Assembly (NCBI RefSeq): GCF_001751245.1
Contig: NZ_LJGU01000148.1
Coordinates: 22,106 to 86,105, forward strand
Direction of reading: 5' to 3'
Source of the DNA: Streptomyces oceani
Lineage (GTDB): Bacteria; Actinomycetota; Actinomycetes; Streptomycetales; Streptomycetaceae
Length of the DNA stretch: 64,000 nucleotides
Shown here piece by piece: positions 17,967-27,196 of the stretch; the first letter of the stretch is position 1; each line of letters starts with the position of its first letter. The notes beneath the pieces are model-generated. The model searched no databases. It had not been told where the DNA came from and was given only the letters and a program-made list of their open reading frames with translations. The translations under genes were made by a program, and so were the position numbers.

Positions 17967-18911
17967 GTGACTGACCCTCTCGTACGCCCCTCAGATGCCG
18001 GAGCCCGCCCCGGCCCTCGCCCTCGGCTGATCGCCACGGACCTGGACGGCACGCTCCTGCGGGACGACAAGACCGTCTCCGACCGCACGGTCGCCGCGCT
18101 GGCAGCCGCCGAGGCCGCGGGCGTCCAGGTCTTCTTCGTCACCGGCCGCCCGGCCCGCTGGATGGGCGTCGTCAGCGACCACGTACACGGCCACGGGCTG
18201 GCGATCTGCGCCAACGGCGCGGCAGTCGTCGATCTGCACCGTGGCGGGCGACTCGTACGGGTGCGCGCGCTGGAGCGGGACAACGGGCTCGCGGTGGTGG
18301 ACGCTCTGCGCGAGGCGGCGCCCGGCGTGACCTTCGCGGTCGAGCGGACCAGCGGCATCTACTACGAGCCCGGTTACCCGGCGTTCCCGCTCGACCCCGG
18401 TGCGCTGACGGCCCCGGCCGAGAAGCTGCTCACTATGGACGTCCCCGAGGCGGACGAGGACGCCGCGCCGTACGACGAGCCCAGGGCGCGGGGCGCCGTC
18501 GGAGCTGACTCCGGGGTGCAGGACGGGCCGGCACACCCCGTGCTGAAGGTCCTGGCCCACCACCAGGACCTGGACCCGGACGACTTCCTCACCCTGGGGC
18601 GTACGCACGCGGGCGGGCACGCCGAGTTCACCCGTTCCAGCCCCTCCGCACTGCTGGAGATCAGCGGCGGTGGGGTCAGCAAGGCCAGCACCCTGGCCCA
18701 GTGCTGTGCGGAGCGCGGCATCGCACCCGAGGAGGTCGTGGCTTTCGGCGACATGCCCAACGACCTGGAGATGCTCACCTGGGCGGGCACGTCGTACGCC
18801 ATGGCCAACGCGCATCCCGCCGTGCTGGCCGCCACGACCCACCGCACGTCGACGAACGGCGAGGACGGCGTGGCCGCGGTGATTGAGCGGTTGCTCAGCT
18901 CCGACGACTGA
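17967..18911 (+). CDS. HAD-superfamily hydrolase, Cof type
   Basis: 314 residues, paralogue of the gene at 5367. Motif [10 protein letters not shown] (about 25-33), motif II VTGR, motif III Lys in SKASTLAQ, motif IV FGDMPNDLEML. A hydrophilic insertion of about 40 residues (around 160-205, Glu/Asp-rich then GAVGADSG) lies in the cap region and is longer than usual. The GTG at 17967 is the first start giving the conserved N-terminus. The gene's last 17 nt overlap the 3' end of cydDC on the opposite strand. Likely a phosphosugar or nucleotide-sugar phosphatase; substrate unknown. Confidence 0.9.
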   Translation: MTDPLVRPSDAGARPGPRPRLIATDLDGTLLRDDKTVSDRTVAALAAAEAAGVQVFFVTGRPARWMGVVSDHVHGHGLAICANGAAVVDLHRGGRLVRVRALERDNGLAVVDALREAAPGVTFAVERTSGIYYEPGYPAFPLDPGALTAPAEKLLTMDVPEADEDAAPYDEPRARGAVGADSGVQDGPAHPVLKVLAHHQDLDPDDFLTLGRTHAGGHAEFTRSSPSALLEISGGGVSKASTLAQCCAERGIAPEEVVAFGDMPNDLEMLTWAGTSYAMANAHPAVLAATTHRTSTNGEDGVAAVIERLLSSDD

Positions 18912-21900
18912 CGACCCGGCGGTCCGGCGGCCCGCCGCCGATGTCGCCGTCGCCGTCGCCGTCAACCCGATCCGCGGGCTCGTCCACGGCGCCTCCAGCT
19001 GTCGCGGTCTCCCCGCCACTCGCGCTCTCCACACCACTCCCGGTAATCCCCGCACTCCCGGCACTCCCGGCACTCCCGGTAGTCCCGACATCGGTACGCC
19101 AGCCGCCCGCCGCCGTCACCCGCTCCCGCTCCAGCAGCCGTCGGAAGTAGCCGTCGGCGGCGGCGAGTTCCGCGTGTGTGCCACGCTCCACGACCTGCCC
19201 CTCGGCCAGCACGATCACCTCGTCCACGGCCTCTAGGCCGTACAGCCGGTGAGTGATCAACAGCGTCGTACGTCCCCTCGTGACCTCCAACAGGTCGGCG
19301 GTCAGCGCGTCCGCGGTGGGCAGGTCCAGGTGCTCCACGGGCTCGTCGAGCACCAGCACCGGGAACTCGGCCAGCAGCGCCCGCGCGAGCGCGAGCCGCT
19401 GCCGCTGCCCGCCGGAGAGTCGCGCCCCGTGCTCGCCGACCATGGTGTCCAGGCCATCCGGCAGCGTGGCCACCCAGCCGTCCAGGCTGGCGGCGGCGAG
19501 AGCCCGGTACAACCGCGCGTCGTCGGCGGACGTACGGGCCAGACGCAGGTTCTCTCGCAACGAACTGTCGAAGATGTGCGCGTCCTGGGCGCACAACCCG
19601 ACCCGGCGACGCACGAAGTCCCCGTCCACGGACGTGGCGTCGACGGAACTACCAGCCCCCGGCCCAGCCGAGTCACCCGTCGCCACCGAGCCGCCGGGCG
19701 GGACGCCCGTCGCGGTCGGGTCGTCCGCGCCGCTCAACTCGTACGTGCCCCGCTCCACGTCCAGGAAGCGCAGCAGCACCTGCGCCACGGTGGACTTCCC
19801 GGAGCCGGAGGCTCCCACGACAGCCACCCGTCGGCCGGGGGTCAGCTCGAGATCGAGATCACGCAGCGCGGGCCGCCGCTGACCCGGGTAGCGCGCCGTG
19901 ACACCGCGCAGCGACAGCCCCGCCGCGCCGCTGCCGGCCTCCGCCGCACGGGTCCCGCCCACGCCGCTCGGGTCACCGGTCCCGCCCACGCCATCGATCC
20001 CGCCGGTAGCCTTCCCACCAGCGCCGGTCGGCTCGCGTACCGGCGCTGGCGCGTCCAGCAGTTCCTGCACCCGCTCGGCGGCCCGCCGGCTGCGTTGCCG
20101 GTGCTGTACGGCGAGCGGCAGCCCGGACACCGCCTCGAAGGCCCCGAGCGGCAGCAGCACCAGCGCGGCCAGCCACACCCCCGCCAACTCCCCCGCGTTC
20201 ACCGCCCGTATCCCACCCCAGGCAACGGCGACGACGGTGAGGCCGGTGAGCAGCTCGACGAGTCCGGTGCCGAGGGCCGTACGACTGGCGCTGCGCGAGG
20301 CGATCCGGGTGAGCCGGGTGTCGGCATCCCGCGCCGCCGCCCGGCGGCCTCCGAGAGCGCCCGCCACGGTGAGTTCGGCGGTACCGGTGAGCACGTCCAA
20401 CGTACGGGTGGCCAGCGCGGCTTGGGCCGGCGCGAGCAGTCGTTCGGTCCGCCGGGAGAGACCGGCGGTGAGCGCGGGGACGCCGATCCCGGCCAGCGCG
20501 AGACCGAGGGCGAGCATGCCGGCGGCGACCGGGGACCACACGAGGGCGAAGACGATCGAGGCGACGCAGACCACGCCGGCGGTCCCGACCGGCAGCAGCC
20601 AGCGCAGGAAGTAGTCCTGCAGGGCGTCCACATCCGCGACGAGACGGGAGAGCAGGTCGGCCCGACGCGCACGCCCCAGTCCGGCCGGAGCCAGGCGCTC
20701 CAGCCGCCGGTAGACGGCGACCCGCAGATCCGCCAGCACCCGGAGGACGGCATCGTGCGAGACCAGCCGCTCGGCGTAGCGGAAGGCGGCCCGCCCAACG
20801 CCGAACGCGCGGGTGGCCGTGACGGCGACCATCAGGTAGAGCACTGGCGGCTGTTCGGCGGCTCGGGCGATCAGCCAACCGGAGGAGGCCAGCAGACCGA
20901 CGGCGCTGGCCAGCGAGAGGGCCCCGAGGAGCAGCGCGAGTCCGAACCGGCCGGCCAGCGGCCGCGCGGTGCGCCGTACCCGTGCCAGTGGCCCCGGTTC
21001 CCGTGCCCGGACGGACTCCGTACCGACCGGGCGCACGCTGTCCGACCCGGAACCAGCGGGCTCCGGATCGGCAGGCGCGCCACGACGGCGGGAACGAGCT
21101 CGGTCGTGCGGGTCGTGCGGGCCGTACGGGCCGTCGGGCTCCTCCCGACGTGGGGAAGCCTCTTGGGCGTTCGGTCCGAGCGCCACGGCCGGGCGGACGC
21201 CTGCCGTCCGCCATGGCCCGTCAGGTTCGGCGCCGCGCAGCGTCACCACCCGGTCGGCGAGCTGCGCCAGGGCCGGTCGGTGAGCGACCAGCAGCACCGT
21301 ACGACCGGCGGCGATCCGCCGTACGGCCGCCACCACGGTGGACTCCGTCTCACCGTCCAGCGCAGCCGTCGGCTCGTCCAGCAGCAGGATCGGTCGGTCC
21401 GCCAGGAAGGCGCGGGCCAGCGCGACGCGCTGCCGCTGCCCCGCGGAGAGACCGGTTCCGCCCTCCCCGAGGACGGTGTCGGGGTCCAGATCCGCCGCGC
21501 CGGCCTCGCGCAACGCCTCGACCACGCTCGGCGTGTCCGCGTCGGGGCGAGCGAGGCGTACGTTCTCCGCGAGCGTCCCAGCGAAGAGGTGCGGCTGCTG
21601 CGGGACCCAGGCGATCTGCGCGTGCCAGTCGGACAGCGTCAGCTCGGCCAGATCGACACCGCCGACGCGTACCCGTCCGGTCTCCGGTCGGGCGAAGCCG
21701 AGCACCAGATTGAGCAGGGTGCTCTTGCCCGCTCCGGACGGACCGACCAGAGCGACCGTCTCGCCCGCCGCGACGGTCAGGTCGGTGCGGGGCAACGAGG
21801 GGTGGTGGCGTCCCGGGTGCCACACCTCAGCGCCGTCCAACGTGATGCTCGCCGTACGTGCCGCCGGCACCGGCCGGTCACCGACCTCCGGCGAGGGGGT

Positions 21901-22848
21901 CTCCAACACCGCGAACGCCTGCTCAGCAGCGGCCAGCCCCTCGGCCGCGGCGTGGTACTGCGCGCCGACCTGGCGCAGCGGGAGATACGCCTCCGGGGCG
22001 AGCACGAGGACGATCAGCCCGGTGTACAGATCGAGTTCGCCGTAGACCAGGCGCATCCCGATACCGACCGCCACCAACGCGACGGAGATGCTGGCGAGGA
22101 GTTCCAGGGCGAACGAGGACAGGAACGCGACCCGCAGGGTGCGCAAGGTGGCGCGTCGGTAGTCGGCGGTGATGGCCCGGATGTTCTCCGCCTGCGCCTT
22201 CGCTCGTCCGAACACCTTGAGCGTGGGCAGACCGGCCACCACGTCGAGGAAGTGTCCGGACAGTCGGGTGAGCAGCCGCCACTGGCGGTCCATACGGGCC
22301 CGAGTCGCCCAACCGATCAGGATCATGAAGATCGGGATCAGCGGCAGGGTGGCCGCGATGGTCAGCGCGGCGATCCAGTCGGACCAGAGGATACGGCCGA
22401 GAAGCACCGTGGGAACCACGACGGCCAGGCCGAGTTGGGGCAGGTACCGCGCGAAGTAGTCGTCCAGCGCGTCGACGCCCCGGGTGGCGAGCGCGGTCAG
22501 CTCGCCACTGCGCTGTTCGCTCAGCCAGCCCGGGCCGAGCGTCGTCGCGTGGGTGAGCAGCCGAAGCCGCAGCTCGGACTTGACCGCGGCGCTCGTCCGA
22601 TGCGCGGCGAGTTCGGTGAGCCATCCGACGAGCGCCCGCCCGAGCGATACCGCTGCCAACAGCAGGAGGGGCTGGAGGAGTTCGGCCACCCCCGCGCCCT
22701 CCTGAATGGCCGCGACCACCAGCTGGGCGATCAGCATCGCCTGCGCGATCAGCAAGACGGCCCTGATCAGCCCAAGCGCCACGCTGGCCAGCAGGAAACG
22801 ACGGGTGGCGCGCGCGTATCGGAGCAATCGGGGATCGACGGGTTTCAC
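18895..22848 (-). CDS. cydDC: Fused CydD-CydC ABC exporter for cytochrome bd assembly
   Basis: 1317 residues: two complete ABC half-transporters in one chain, which in enteric bacteria are separate. First half: membrane domain residues 15-300, Walker A GPSGAGKST at 369-377, signature LSAGQ at 467-471, Walker B ILLLDEP near 487. A charged linker (about 555-625) joins the second half: membrane domain 630-920, Walker A GASGSGKST at 1012-1020, signature LSGGQRQRL. The last 65 residues are low-complexity Gly/Ala/Ser/Asp. CydDC exports thiols (and binds heme) to keep the outer face of the membrane reduced for cytochrome bd assembly. It lies 12 nt after cydB and belongs to the Rex-controlled cyd operon. 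Confidence 0.95.
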   Translation of the reverse strand: MKPVDPRLLRYARATRRFLLASVALGLIRAVLLIAQAMLIAQLVVAAIQEGAGVAELLQPLLLLAAVSLGRALVGWLTELAAHRTSAAVKSELRLRLLTHATTLGPGWLSEQRSGELTALATRGVDALDDYFARYLPQLGLAVVVPTVLLGRILWSDWIAALTIAATLPLIPIFMILIGWATRARMDRQWRLLTRLSGHFLDVVAGLPTLKVFGRAKAQAENIRAITADYRRATLRTLRVAFLSSFALELLASISVALVAVGIGMRLVYGELDLYTGLIVLVLAPEAYLPLRQVGAQYHAAAEGLAAAEQAFAVLETPSPEVGDRPVPAARTASITLDGAEVWHPGRHHPSLPRTDLTVAAGETVALVGPSGAGKSTLLNLVLGFARPETGRVRVGGVDLAELTLSDWHAQIAWVPQQPHLFAGTLAENVRLARPDADTPSVVEALREAGAADLDPDTVLGEGGTGLSAGQRQRVALARAFLADRPILLLDEPTAALDGETESTVVAAVRRIAAGRTVLLVAHRPALAQLADRVVTLRGAEPDGPWRTAGVRPAVALGPNAQEASPRREEPDGPYGPHDPHDRARSRRRGAPADPEPAGSGSDSVRPVGTESVRAREPGPLARVRRTARPLAGRFGLALLLGALSLASAVGLLASSGWLIARAAEQPPVLYLMVAVTATRAFGVGRAAFRYAERLVSHDAVLRVLADLRVAVYRRLERLAPAGLGRARRADLLSRLVADVDALQDYFLRWLLPVGTAGVVCVASIVFALVWSPVAAGMLALGLALAGIGVPALTAGLSRRTERLLAPAQAALATRTLDVLTGTAELTVAGALGGRRAAARDADTRLTRIASRSASRTALGTGLVELLTGLTVVAVAWGGIRAVNAGELAGVWLAALVLLPLGAFEAVSGLPLAVQHRQRSRRAAERVQELLDAPAPVREPTGAGGKATGGIDGVGGTGDPSGVGGTRAAEAGSGAAGLSLRGVTARYPGQRRPALRDLDLELTPGRRVAVVGASGSGKSTVAQVLLRFLDVERGTYELSGADDPTATGVPPGGSVATGDSAGPGAGSSVDATSVDGDFVRRRVGLCAQDAHIFDSSLRENLRLARTSADDARLYRALAAASLDGWVATLPDGLDTMVGEHGARLSGGQRQRLALARALLAEFPVLVLDEPVEHLDLPTADALTADLLEVTRGRTTLLITHRLYGLEAVDEVIVLAEGQVVERGTHAELAAADGYFRRLLERERVTAAGGWRTDVGTTGSAGSAGSAGITGSGVESASGGETATAGGAVDEPADRVDGDGDGDIGGGPPDRRVVSRRS

Positions 22849-22860
22849 GTGAAACTACCC

Positions 22861-23862
22861 TCAGTGACTCTCGGCGATGTGCTGTGTACCGATGCGTTTC
22901 CGGAAGACCCAGTAGGTCCAGCCCTGGTAGAGCATCACCAGCGGCGCCGCGATCCCCGCGCACCAGGTCATGATCTCCAGCGTGTACGGGCTGGAGGACG
23001 CGTTGCGCACCGTGAGGCTCCAGTCCGGGTCCAGCCTGGAGGGCATGACCTCGGGGAACAGCGCCAGGAAAAGCATCGCGGTGAGCGCCACGATGGCGAC
23101 GCCCGACAAGGCGAACGACCAGCCCTCCCTGCCCCGGACATTGGCCACCACCGCGACGACCAAGCCGAGCACGGCCACGGCCATGGCCGGGACGCTCGCG
23201 GCGTCGCCCCGTTCAACCTGGGTCCAGCTGAGGAAGCCCAGGACGACGACCGTGCCGAGACAACCGAGCACGGTGGCCAGCCGACGAGCGCGTACGCGAA
23301 TCTCTCCGACCGTCTTGAGCGCCGTGAACACCGCTCCGTGGAAGGTGAAGAGGGTGAGCGTGACCAGCCCGCCCAACAGCGCGTAGGGGTTGAGCAGGTC
23401 CAGAAGGGTGCCCGCGTACTCCTTGTCCGGGCCGATGTCCACGCCGCGGACCATGTTGCCGAAGGCGACGCCCCACAGGAAGGCGGGCAGCAGCGAGCAC
23501 CAGAAGATCGCGTGCTCCCAGTTGCGCTGCCAACGCTCCTCCGTCCGCTTGGCGCGGTACTCGAAGGCGACCCCCCGCACGATGAGGCAGCCCAGCACCA
23601 GCAACAGCGGCAGGTAGAAGCCGGAGAAGAGGGTGGCGTACCAGTCGGGGAAGGCGGCGAAGGTGGCGCCGGCGGCGCTGAGCAGCCAGACCTCGTTGCC
23701 ATCCCATACCGGGCCGATGGTGTTGATCAGGACCCGTCGCTCGGGGCGGTTCCGGGCGAGCACCTTGGTGAGGACGCCGACCCCGAAGTCGAAGCCCTCC
23801 AGGAAGAAGTAGCCGGTCCACAACACGGCTATGAGCACGAACCACAGGTCGTGGAGTTCCAT
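22861..23862 (-). CDS. cydB: Cytochrome bd ubiquinol/menaquinol oxidase subunit II
   Basis: 333 residues with about eight to nine transmembrane helices. The N-terminus MELHDLWFVLIAVLWTGYFFLEGFDFGVG is the family hallmark (an early glycine-rich FDFGVG motif). Pairs with CydA to form the high-affinity terminal oxidase that reduces oxygen to water. Translation can start at GTG 23865 or ATG 23862; the ATG is better spaced from the GAGG upstream and is used here. It follows cydA by 72 nt and precedes cydDC by 12 nt. Confidence 0.96.
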   Translation of the reverse strand: MELHDLWFVLIAVLWTGYFFLEGFDFGVGVLTKVLARNRPERRVLINTIGPVWDGNEVWLLSAAGATFAAFPDWYATLFSGFYLPLLLVLGCLIVRGVAFEYRAKRTEERWQRNWEHAIFWCSLLPAFLWGVAFGNMVRGVDIGPDKEYAGTLLDLLNPYALLGGLVTLTLFTFHGAVFTALKTVGEIRVRARRLATVLGCLGTVVVLGFLSWTQVERGDAASVPAMAVAVLGLVVAVVANVRGREGWSFALSGVAIVALTAMLFLALFPEVMPSRLDPDWSLTVRNASSSPYTLEIMTWCAGIAAPLVMLYQGWTYWVFRKRIGTQHIAESH

Positions 23863-23934
23863 CACGCCTCTTTCACTAGGGCGGGTGGGCCGGCGTCCTG
23901 CCTGGGCACCGGCTGGGCGACTACGGCTGGTGGG

Positions 23935-25515
23935 TCAGTAGGAGAAGACCATCGGCCGGTCGGCGTCCTCGGACTCGTCCGTGCCGGGGTCGCCCGGGTC
24001 GCCGGAGCCCGTACCACCGGGCCCACCGCCGGAACGGGCTCCGGGGCCACCACCGATCCGGGTGGGCGGGTTGCGATCCGCCTCGGTGAGTTCCGGCGGT
24101 CCGGCCTTCACGTATTTGGCCAGCAGGCGCACCTCGATGACGGCGAGCACGGCGTACAGCAGGGTGAAGACCGACATGGAGATCAGCACCTCGGCCTGGG
24201 AGACGCTCGGGGAGACGGCGTCCCGGGTGCGCAGCACCCCGTAGACGACCCACGGTTGGCGGCCCATCTCCGTGAAGATCCAGCCCCAGGAGCTGGCGAT
24301 GAGGGGGAAGCCGAGCGTCAGCACGGCGACCCGCCAGTACCAGCGGCTCAGCGTGGGGCCCAGGGCGCGGTTCCTGGTGAGCGCGAGATGCGGGACCTCG
24401 TCCGCGCCCGTACGCAGGCGGGATGCGAGCAAGCGCTTCCGCCGGGTCAGCCAGAGCCCGAGGGCGCCGACGGCCACCGAGGCCATGCCGAAGCCGATCA
24501 TCATGCGGAAGCCCCAGTAGGCGACGGGGATGTTGGGGCGGTAATCGCCCGGGCCGTACCGCTGCTGGCTCTGCTCGTTGAGGTCGTTGACGCCCGGCAC
24601 CTCCGAGGAGAAGTCGCTCTCCGCCAGGAAGGAGAGCAGTCCGGGTATCTCCACGGCCACCGTGTTGTGCCCCTCGTCGACGTCCCCGTAGGCGAAGAGC
24701 GAGAAGGGCGCGGGTGCTTCGGACTCCCACAGCGCCTCGGCGGCGGCCATCTTCATGGGCTGCTGCTGGAACATCACCTTGGACAGTTGGTCGCCGCTGA
24801 CGGCGGTGAGGACGCCGGCGGCGACCAGCGTGACGAGTCCCAGCCGCAGCGAGGTGCGCATGACCTCCACATGCTTCCCGCGCATCAGGTGATAGGCGGA
24901 GATCCCGACCATGAAGGCTCCGCCGGCCACGAACGCGGCGGTGAGCGTGTGGAACACCACGACCAGGGCCGTGTCCTGGGTGAGCACGGCCCAGAAGTCG
25001 TTCAGCTCGGCTCGTCCGGTCTCCTCATTGATGTGGTAGCCGACGGGGTGCTGCATCCAGGAGTTGGCGGCCAGGATGAAGTACGCCGACAGCACGGTGC
25101 CGACCGCGACCGTCCAGATGCACGCGAGGTGGATCTTCTGGGGGAGTCGATCCCAACCGAAGATCCACAGACCGATGAAGGTCGACTCGAAGAAGAACGC
25201 GATCAGTGCCTCGAAGGCCAGGGGGGCACCGAAGACGTCACCGACGAAACGCGAGTAGTCCGACCAGTTCATGCCGAACTGGAACTCCTGCACGATGCCG
25301 GTGACGACACCCAACGCGATGTTGATCAGGAAGAGTTTTCCCCAGAACTTCGTGGCCCTGAGGTACTTCTCCTTGCCCGTACGCACCCACGCGGTCTGCA
25401 GTCCGGCGGTCAGCGCGGCAAGCGAGATCGTGAGCGGGACGAACAGGAAGTGGTAGACGGTCGTGATGCCGAACTGCCATCGAGCCAGGGTCTCCGGCGC
25501 CAGTGCGAGATCCAC
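23935..25515 (-). CDS. cydA: Cytochrome bd oxidase subunit I
   Basis: 526 residues, nine or so transmembrane helices. Contains the N-terminal heme ligand region ARWQFGITTVYHFLFVPLTI, QHPVGYHIN, the quinol-binding periplasmic loop and the family signature GRQPWVVYGVLRT. Binds hemes b558, b595 and d and oxidises menaquinol with oxygen. The C-terminal 50 residues are Gly/Pro-rich and not part of the family fold. The GTG at 25513-25515 gives the standard N-terminus; GGAGAC lies upstream. First gene of cydA-cydB-cydDC, with a Rex operator 45 nt upstream. Confidence 0.96.
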   Translation of the reverse strand: MDLALAPETLARWQFGITTVYHFLFVPLTISLAALTAGLQTAWVRTGKEKYLRATKFWGKLFLINIALGVVTGIVQEFQFGMNWSDYSRFVGDVFGAPLAFEALIAFFFESTFIGLWIFGWDRLPQKIHLACIWTVAVGTVLSAYFILAANSWMQHPVGYHINEETGRAELNDFWAVLTQDTALVVVFHTLTAAFVAGGAFMVGISAYHLMRGKHVEVMRTSLRLGLVTLVAAGVLTAVSGDQLSKVMFQQQPMKMAAAEALWESEAPAPFSLFAYGDVDEGHNTVAVEIPGLLSFLAESDFSSEVPGVNDLNEQSQQRYGPGDYRPNIPVAYWGFRMMIGFGMASVAVGALGLWLTRRKRLLASRLRTGADEVPHLALTRNRALGPTLSRWYWRVAVLTLGFPLIASSWGWIFTEMGRQPWVVYGVLRTRDAVSPSVSQAEVLISMSVFTLLYAVLAVIEVRLLAKYVKAGPPELTEADRNPPTRIGGGPGARSGGGPGGTGSGDPGDPGTDESEDADRPMVFSY

Positions 25516-25559
25516 GTCGCTGTCTCCAGACGGTCGCCATGGGCAAGCACGCCCAAGCT

Positions 25560-25575
25560 TGTGAATGAGTTCACA
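25560..25575. promoter_or_regulatory. Rex operator upstream of cydA
   Basis: TGTGAATGAGTTCACA fits the Streptomyces Rex consensus TGTGAAC-N3-TTCACA with one substitution. It is nested in a wider symmetry: TTGTGAATG (25559-25567) and CATTCACAA (25574-25582). Rex senses NADH/NAD+ and represses cyd genes when oxygen is ample. Known for S. coelicolor cydA; here inferred from sequence and position. Confidence 0.85.
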
Positions 25576-25753
25576 TTCACAAGACATTATGACCCATAGC
25601 CTCATCGCACTTCCCAGAGGGGTCGGACTCCGGAAGGCCAGCCAACCCACACGGTCACCGCCGGGTAGGAGGCGGACCTTCGACGCTCGCGAGTCGGGCC
25701 CCGGGATCACAGCTCCTGGACCCCGCCCGAGGGGCGCGGCTCAAGACGCGCGA

Positions 25754-25788
25754 GCGGGCCCGGGGCAGCACACGTGCCCCGGGCCCGC
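25754..25788 (-). terminator. Intrinsic terminator hairpin after the aminotransferase gene
   Basis: Perfect 14-bp GC-rich arms (25754-25767 and 25775-25788) with a 7-nt loop lie 11 nt past the aminotransferase stop on the minus strand. Confidence 0.8.
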
Positions 25789-25798
25789 CGGCCGGACG

Positions 25799-26878
25799 TC
25801 ACATCGTCTTGCGGAATACCTCGGCCGCGCGCAGGAACAGGTCGTTCGCCTCGACCTCCCCGATCGACACCCTGGCCCCTTCGCCCGCGAACGGTCGTAC
25901 GACCACGCCCGCCCGCTCGCAGGCCATCGCGAAGTCGTCCGTACGCTCGCCGAGCCGCAGCCAGACGAAGTTCGCCTCAGTCGGCGGCACCGTCCAGCCC
26001 TGGGCACGCAGCTCGTCCGCGACCCGGCTCCGCTCCCCGACCAGGGCCTCCACCCGCTCCAGCAGCGCGTCCTCGCTGCGGAGTGACGCGACCGCGGCGT
26101 CCTGCGCCAGCTGGCTCACACCGAAGGGAACCGCGGTCTTCCGCAGCGCCGCCGCGACCGGTTCGTGCGCGACAGCGAAGCCGACCCGGAGCCCGGCGAG
26201 ACCGTACGCCTTCGAGAACGTACGCAGGACGCAGACGTTGGGGCGATCCCGATACACCTCCAACCCGTCCACCACTCGCTCGTCCCGTACGAACTCCCGG
26301 TACGCCTCGTCGAGCACCACCAGGACGTCACGTGGCACCCGGTCCAGGAAACGCTCCAGGTCGGCTGCTGGGATGGCCACACCGGTCGGATTGTTCGGAT
26401 TGCAGACGAAAATCAGCCGGGTCCGCTCAGTGATGGCGTCAGCCATCGCGTCCAGGTCGTGTTCCTCATCCGGGGTCAGCGGCACCTGGACCGGAGTGGC
26501 TCCGGAGATCTGGGTGATGATCGGGTATGCCTCGAAGGACCGCCACGCGTAGATCACCTCGTCCCCCGGACCGGATGTGGCCTGCAACAACTGCTGGGCC
26601 ACCCCCACCGAACCGGTGCCGGTGGCCAGCCGTTCCACCGGCACGTCGAAGCGCAGGGCCAGTTCGTCCAGCAGACCGGAGCACGCCATGTCCGGGTAGC
26701 GGTTCATCGCACCCGCCGCCTCGCCGACTGCCTCCAGCACGCCGGGCAACGGCGGATAGGGGTTCTCGTTTGAGGAGAGCTTGTACGACACCGGGCCTCC
26801 GGCGGCATCCCGCTTGCCGGGCTTGTAGGCGGGCATGCCCTCCAGCGCGGCACGCAGTTTCGGGATGTTCTCGGACAT
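25799..26878 (-). CDS. hisC: Histidinol-phosphate/aromatic aminotransferase (class I/II PLP)
   Basis: 359 residues. Fold-type I aminotransferase of the HisC family; the PLP lysine is K223 in [13 protein letters not shown], preceded by NPNNPTG (about 160-166) and the DEAYREF strand. Proteins of this subgroup outside the his operon commonly act on aromatic 2-oxo acids (phenylpyruvate) as well as histidinol phosphate, so an aromatic aminotransferase role is as likely as HisC. ATG at 26876-26878 with AAGGAGG seven nt upstream. Divergent from the LacI regulator gene. The terminator at 25754-25788 separates it from the cyd operon. Confidence 0.88.
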   Translation of the reverse strand: MSENIPKLRAALEGMPAYKPGKRDAAGGPVSYKLSSNENPYPPLPGVLEAVGEAAGAMNRYPDMACSGLLDELALRFDVPVERLATGTGSVGVAQQLLQATSGPGDEVIYAWRSFEAYPIITQISGATPVQVPLTPDEEHDLDAMADAITERTRLIFVCNPNNPTGVAIPAADLERFLDRVPRDVLVVLDEAYREFVRDERVVDGLEVYRDRPNVCVLRTFSKAYGLAGLRVGFAVAHEPVAAALRKTAVPFGVSQLAQDAAVASLRSEDALLERVEALVGERSRVADELRAQGWTVPPTEANFVWLRLGERTDDFAMACERAGVVVRPFAGEGARVSIGEVEANDLFLRAAEVFRKTM

Positions 26879-27196
26879 TTGGCGGCCTCCTTGTCGTCGA
26901 ATACTGCACACCTTATGAGGATTCACGCGCCCACGGGCGCGCGGTGCGGAATGCGCGTGCGCGGGTGGCGAGCGCGGTGGCGCGCATCGCTCGTGAAGGT
27001 GAGTTGAAGAGCGTTCCCCGACTGGCTGATTCTGCGGGTGCAACCGCTCGGATCTGGGAGAATCCGCTCAGCCAATAGGACAACTGGCAGAAATTCCAAG
27101 GCTGTTCGGGCATGCACATCATGCAGAATCGTGCCTCCCCCTCTTTGCTAGTAACTCCCCGCGAACACACCACTGCGGGCCTACGATCGGGTCGCC
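26879..27196. other. Intergenic region, aminotransferase / LacI regulator
   Basis: 318 nt between divergent genes. The part nearest the LacI gene (27050-27160) is notably AT-richer and has two ATGCA repeats around 27110-27125 (GCATGCACATCATGCAG). No gene seen; promoters for both genes are presumably here. Confidence 0.4.

Noticed and set aside
19021-19090. Tandem GCACTCCCG units as CRISPR or minisatellite
   Set aside because: They are short codon repeats coding for the Gly/Ser/Ala-rich tail of CydDC; no spacers and no cas genes.
19249-25599. Very long plus-strand open frame (over 2100 codons) across the cyd genes
   Set aside because: It is the mirror frame of cydDC, cydB and cydA, whose family motifs are clear on the minus strand. 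High GC suppresses stop codons in the antisense frame; its Gly/Arg/Gln-rich product has no domain.
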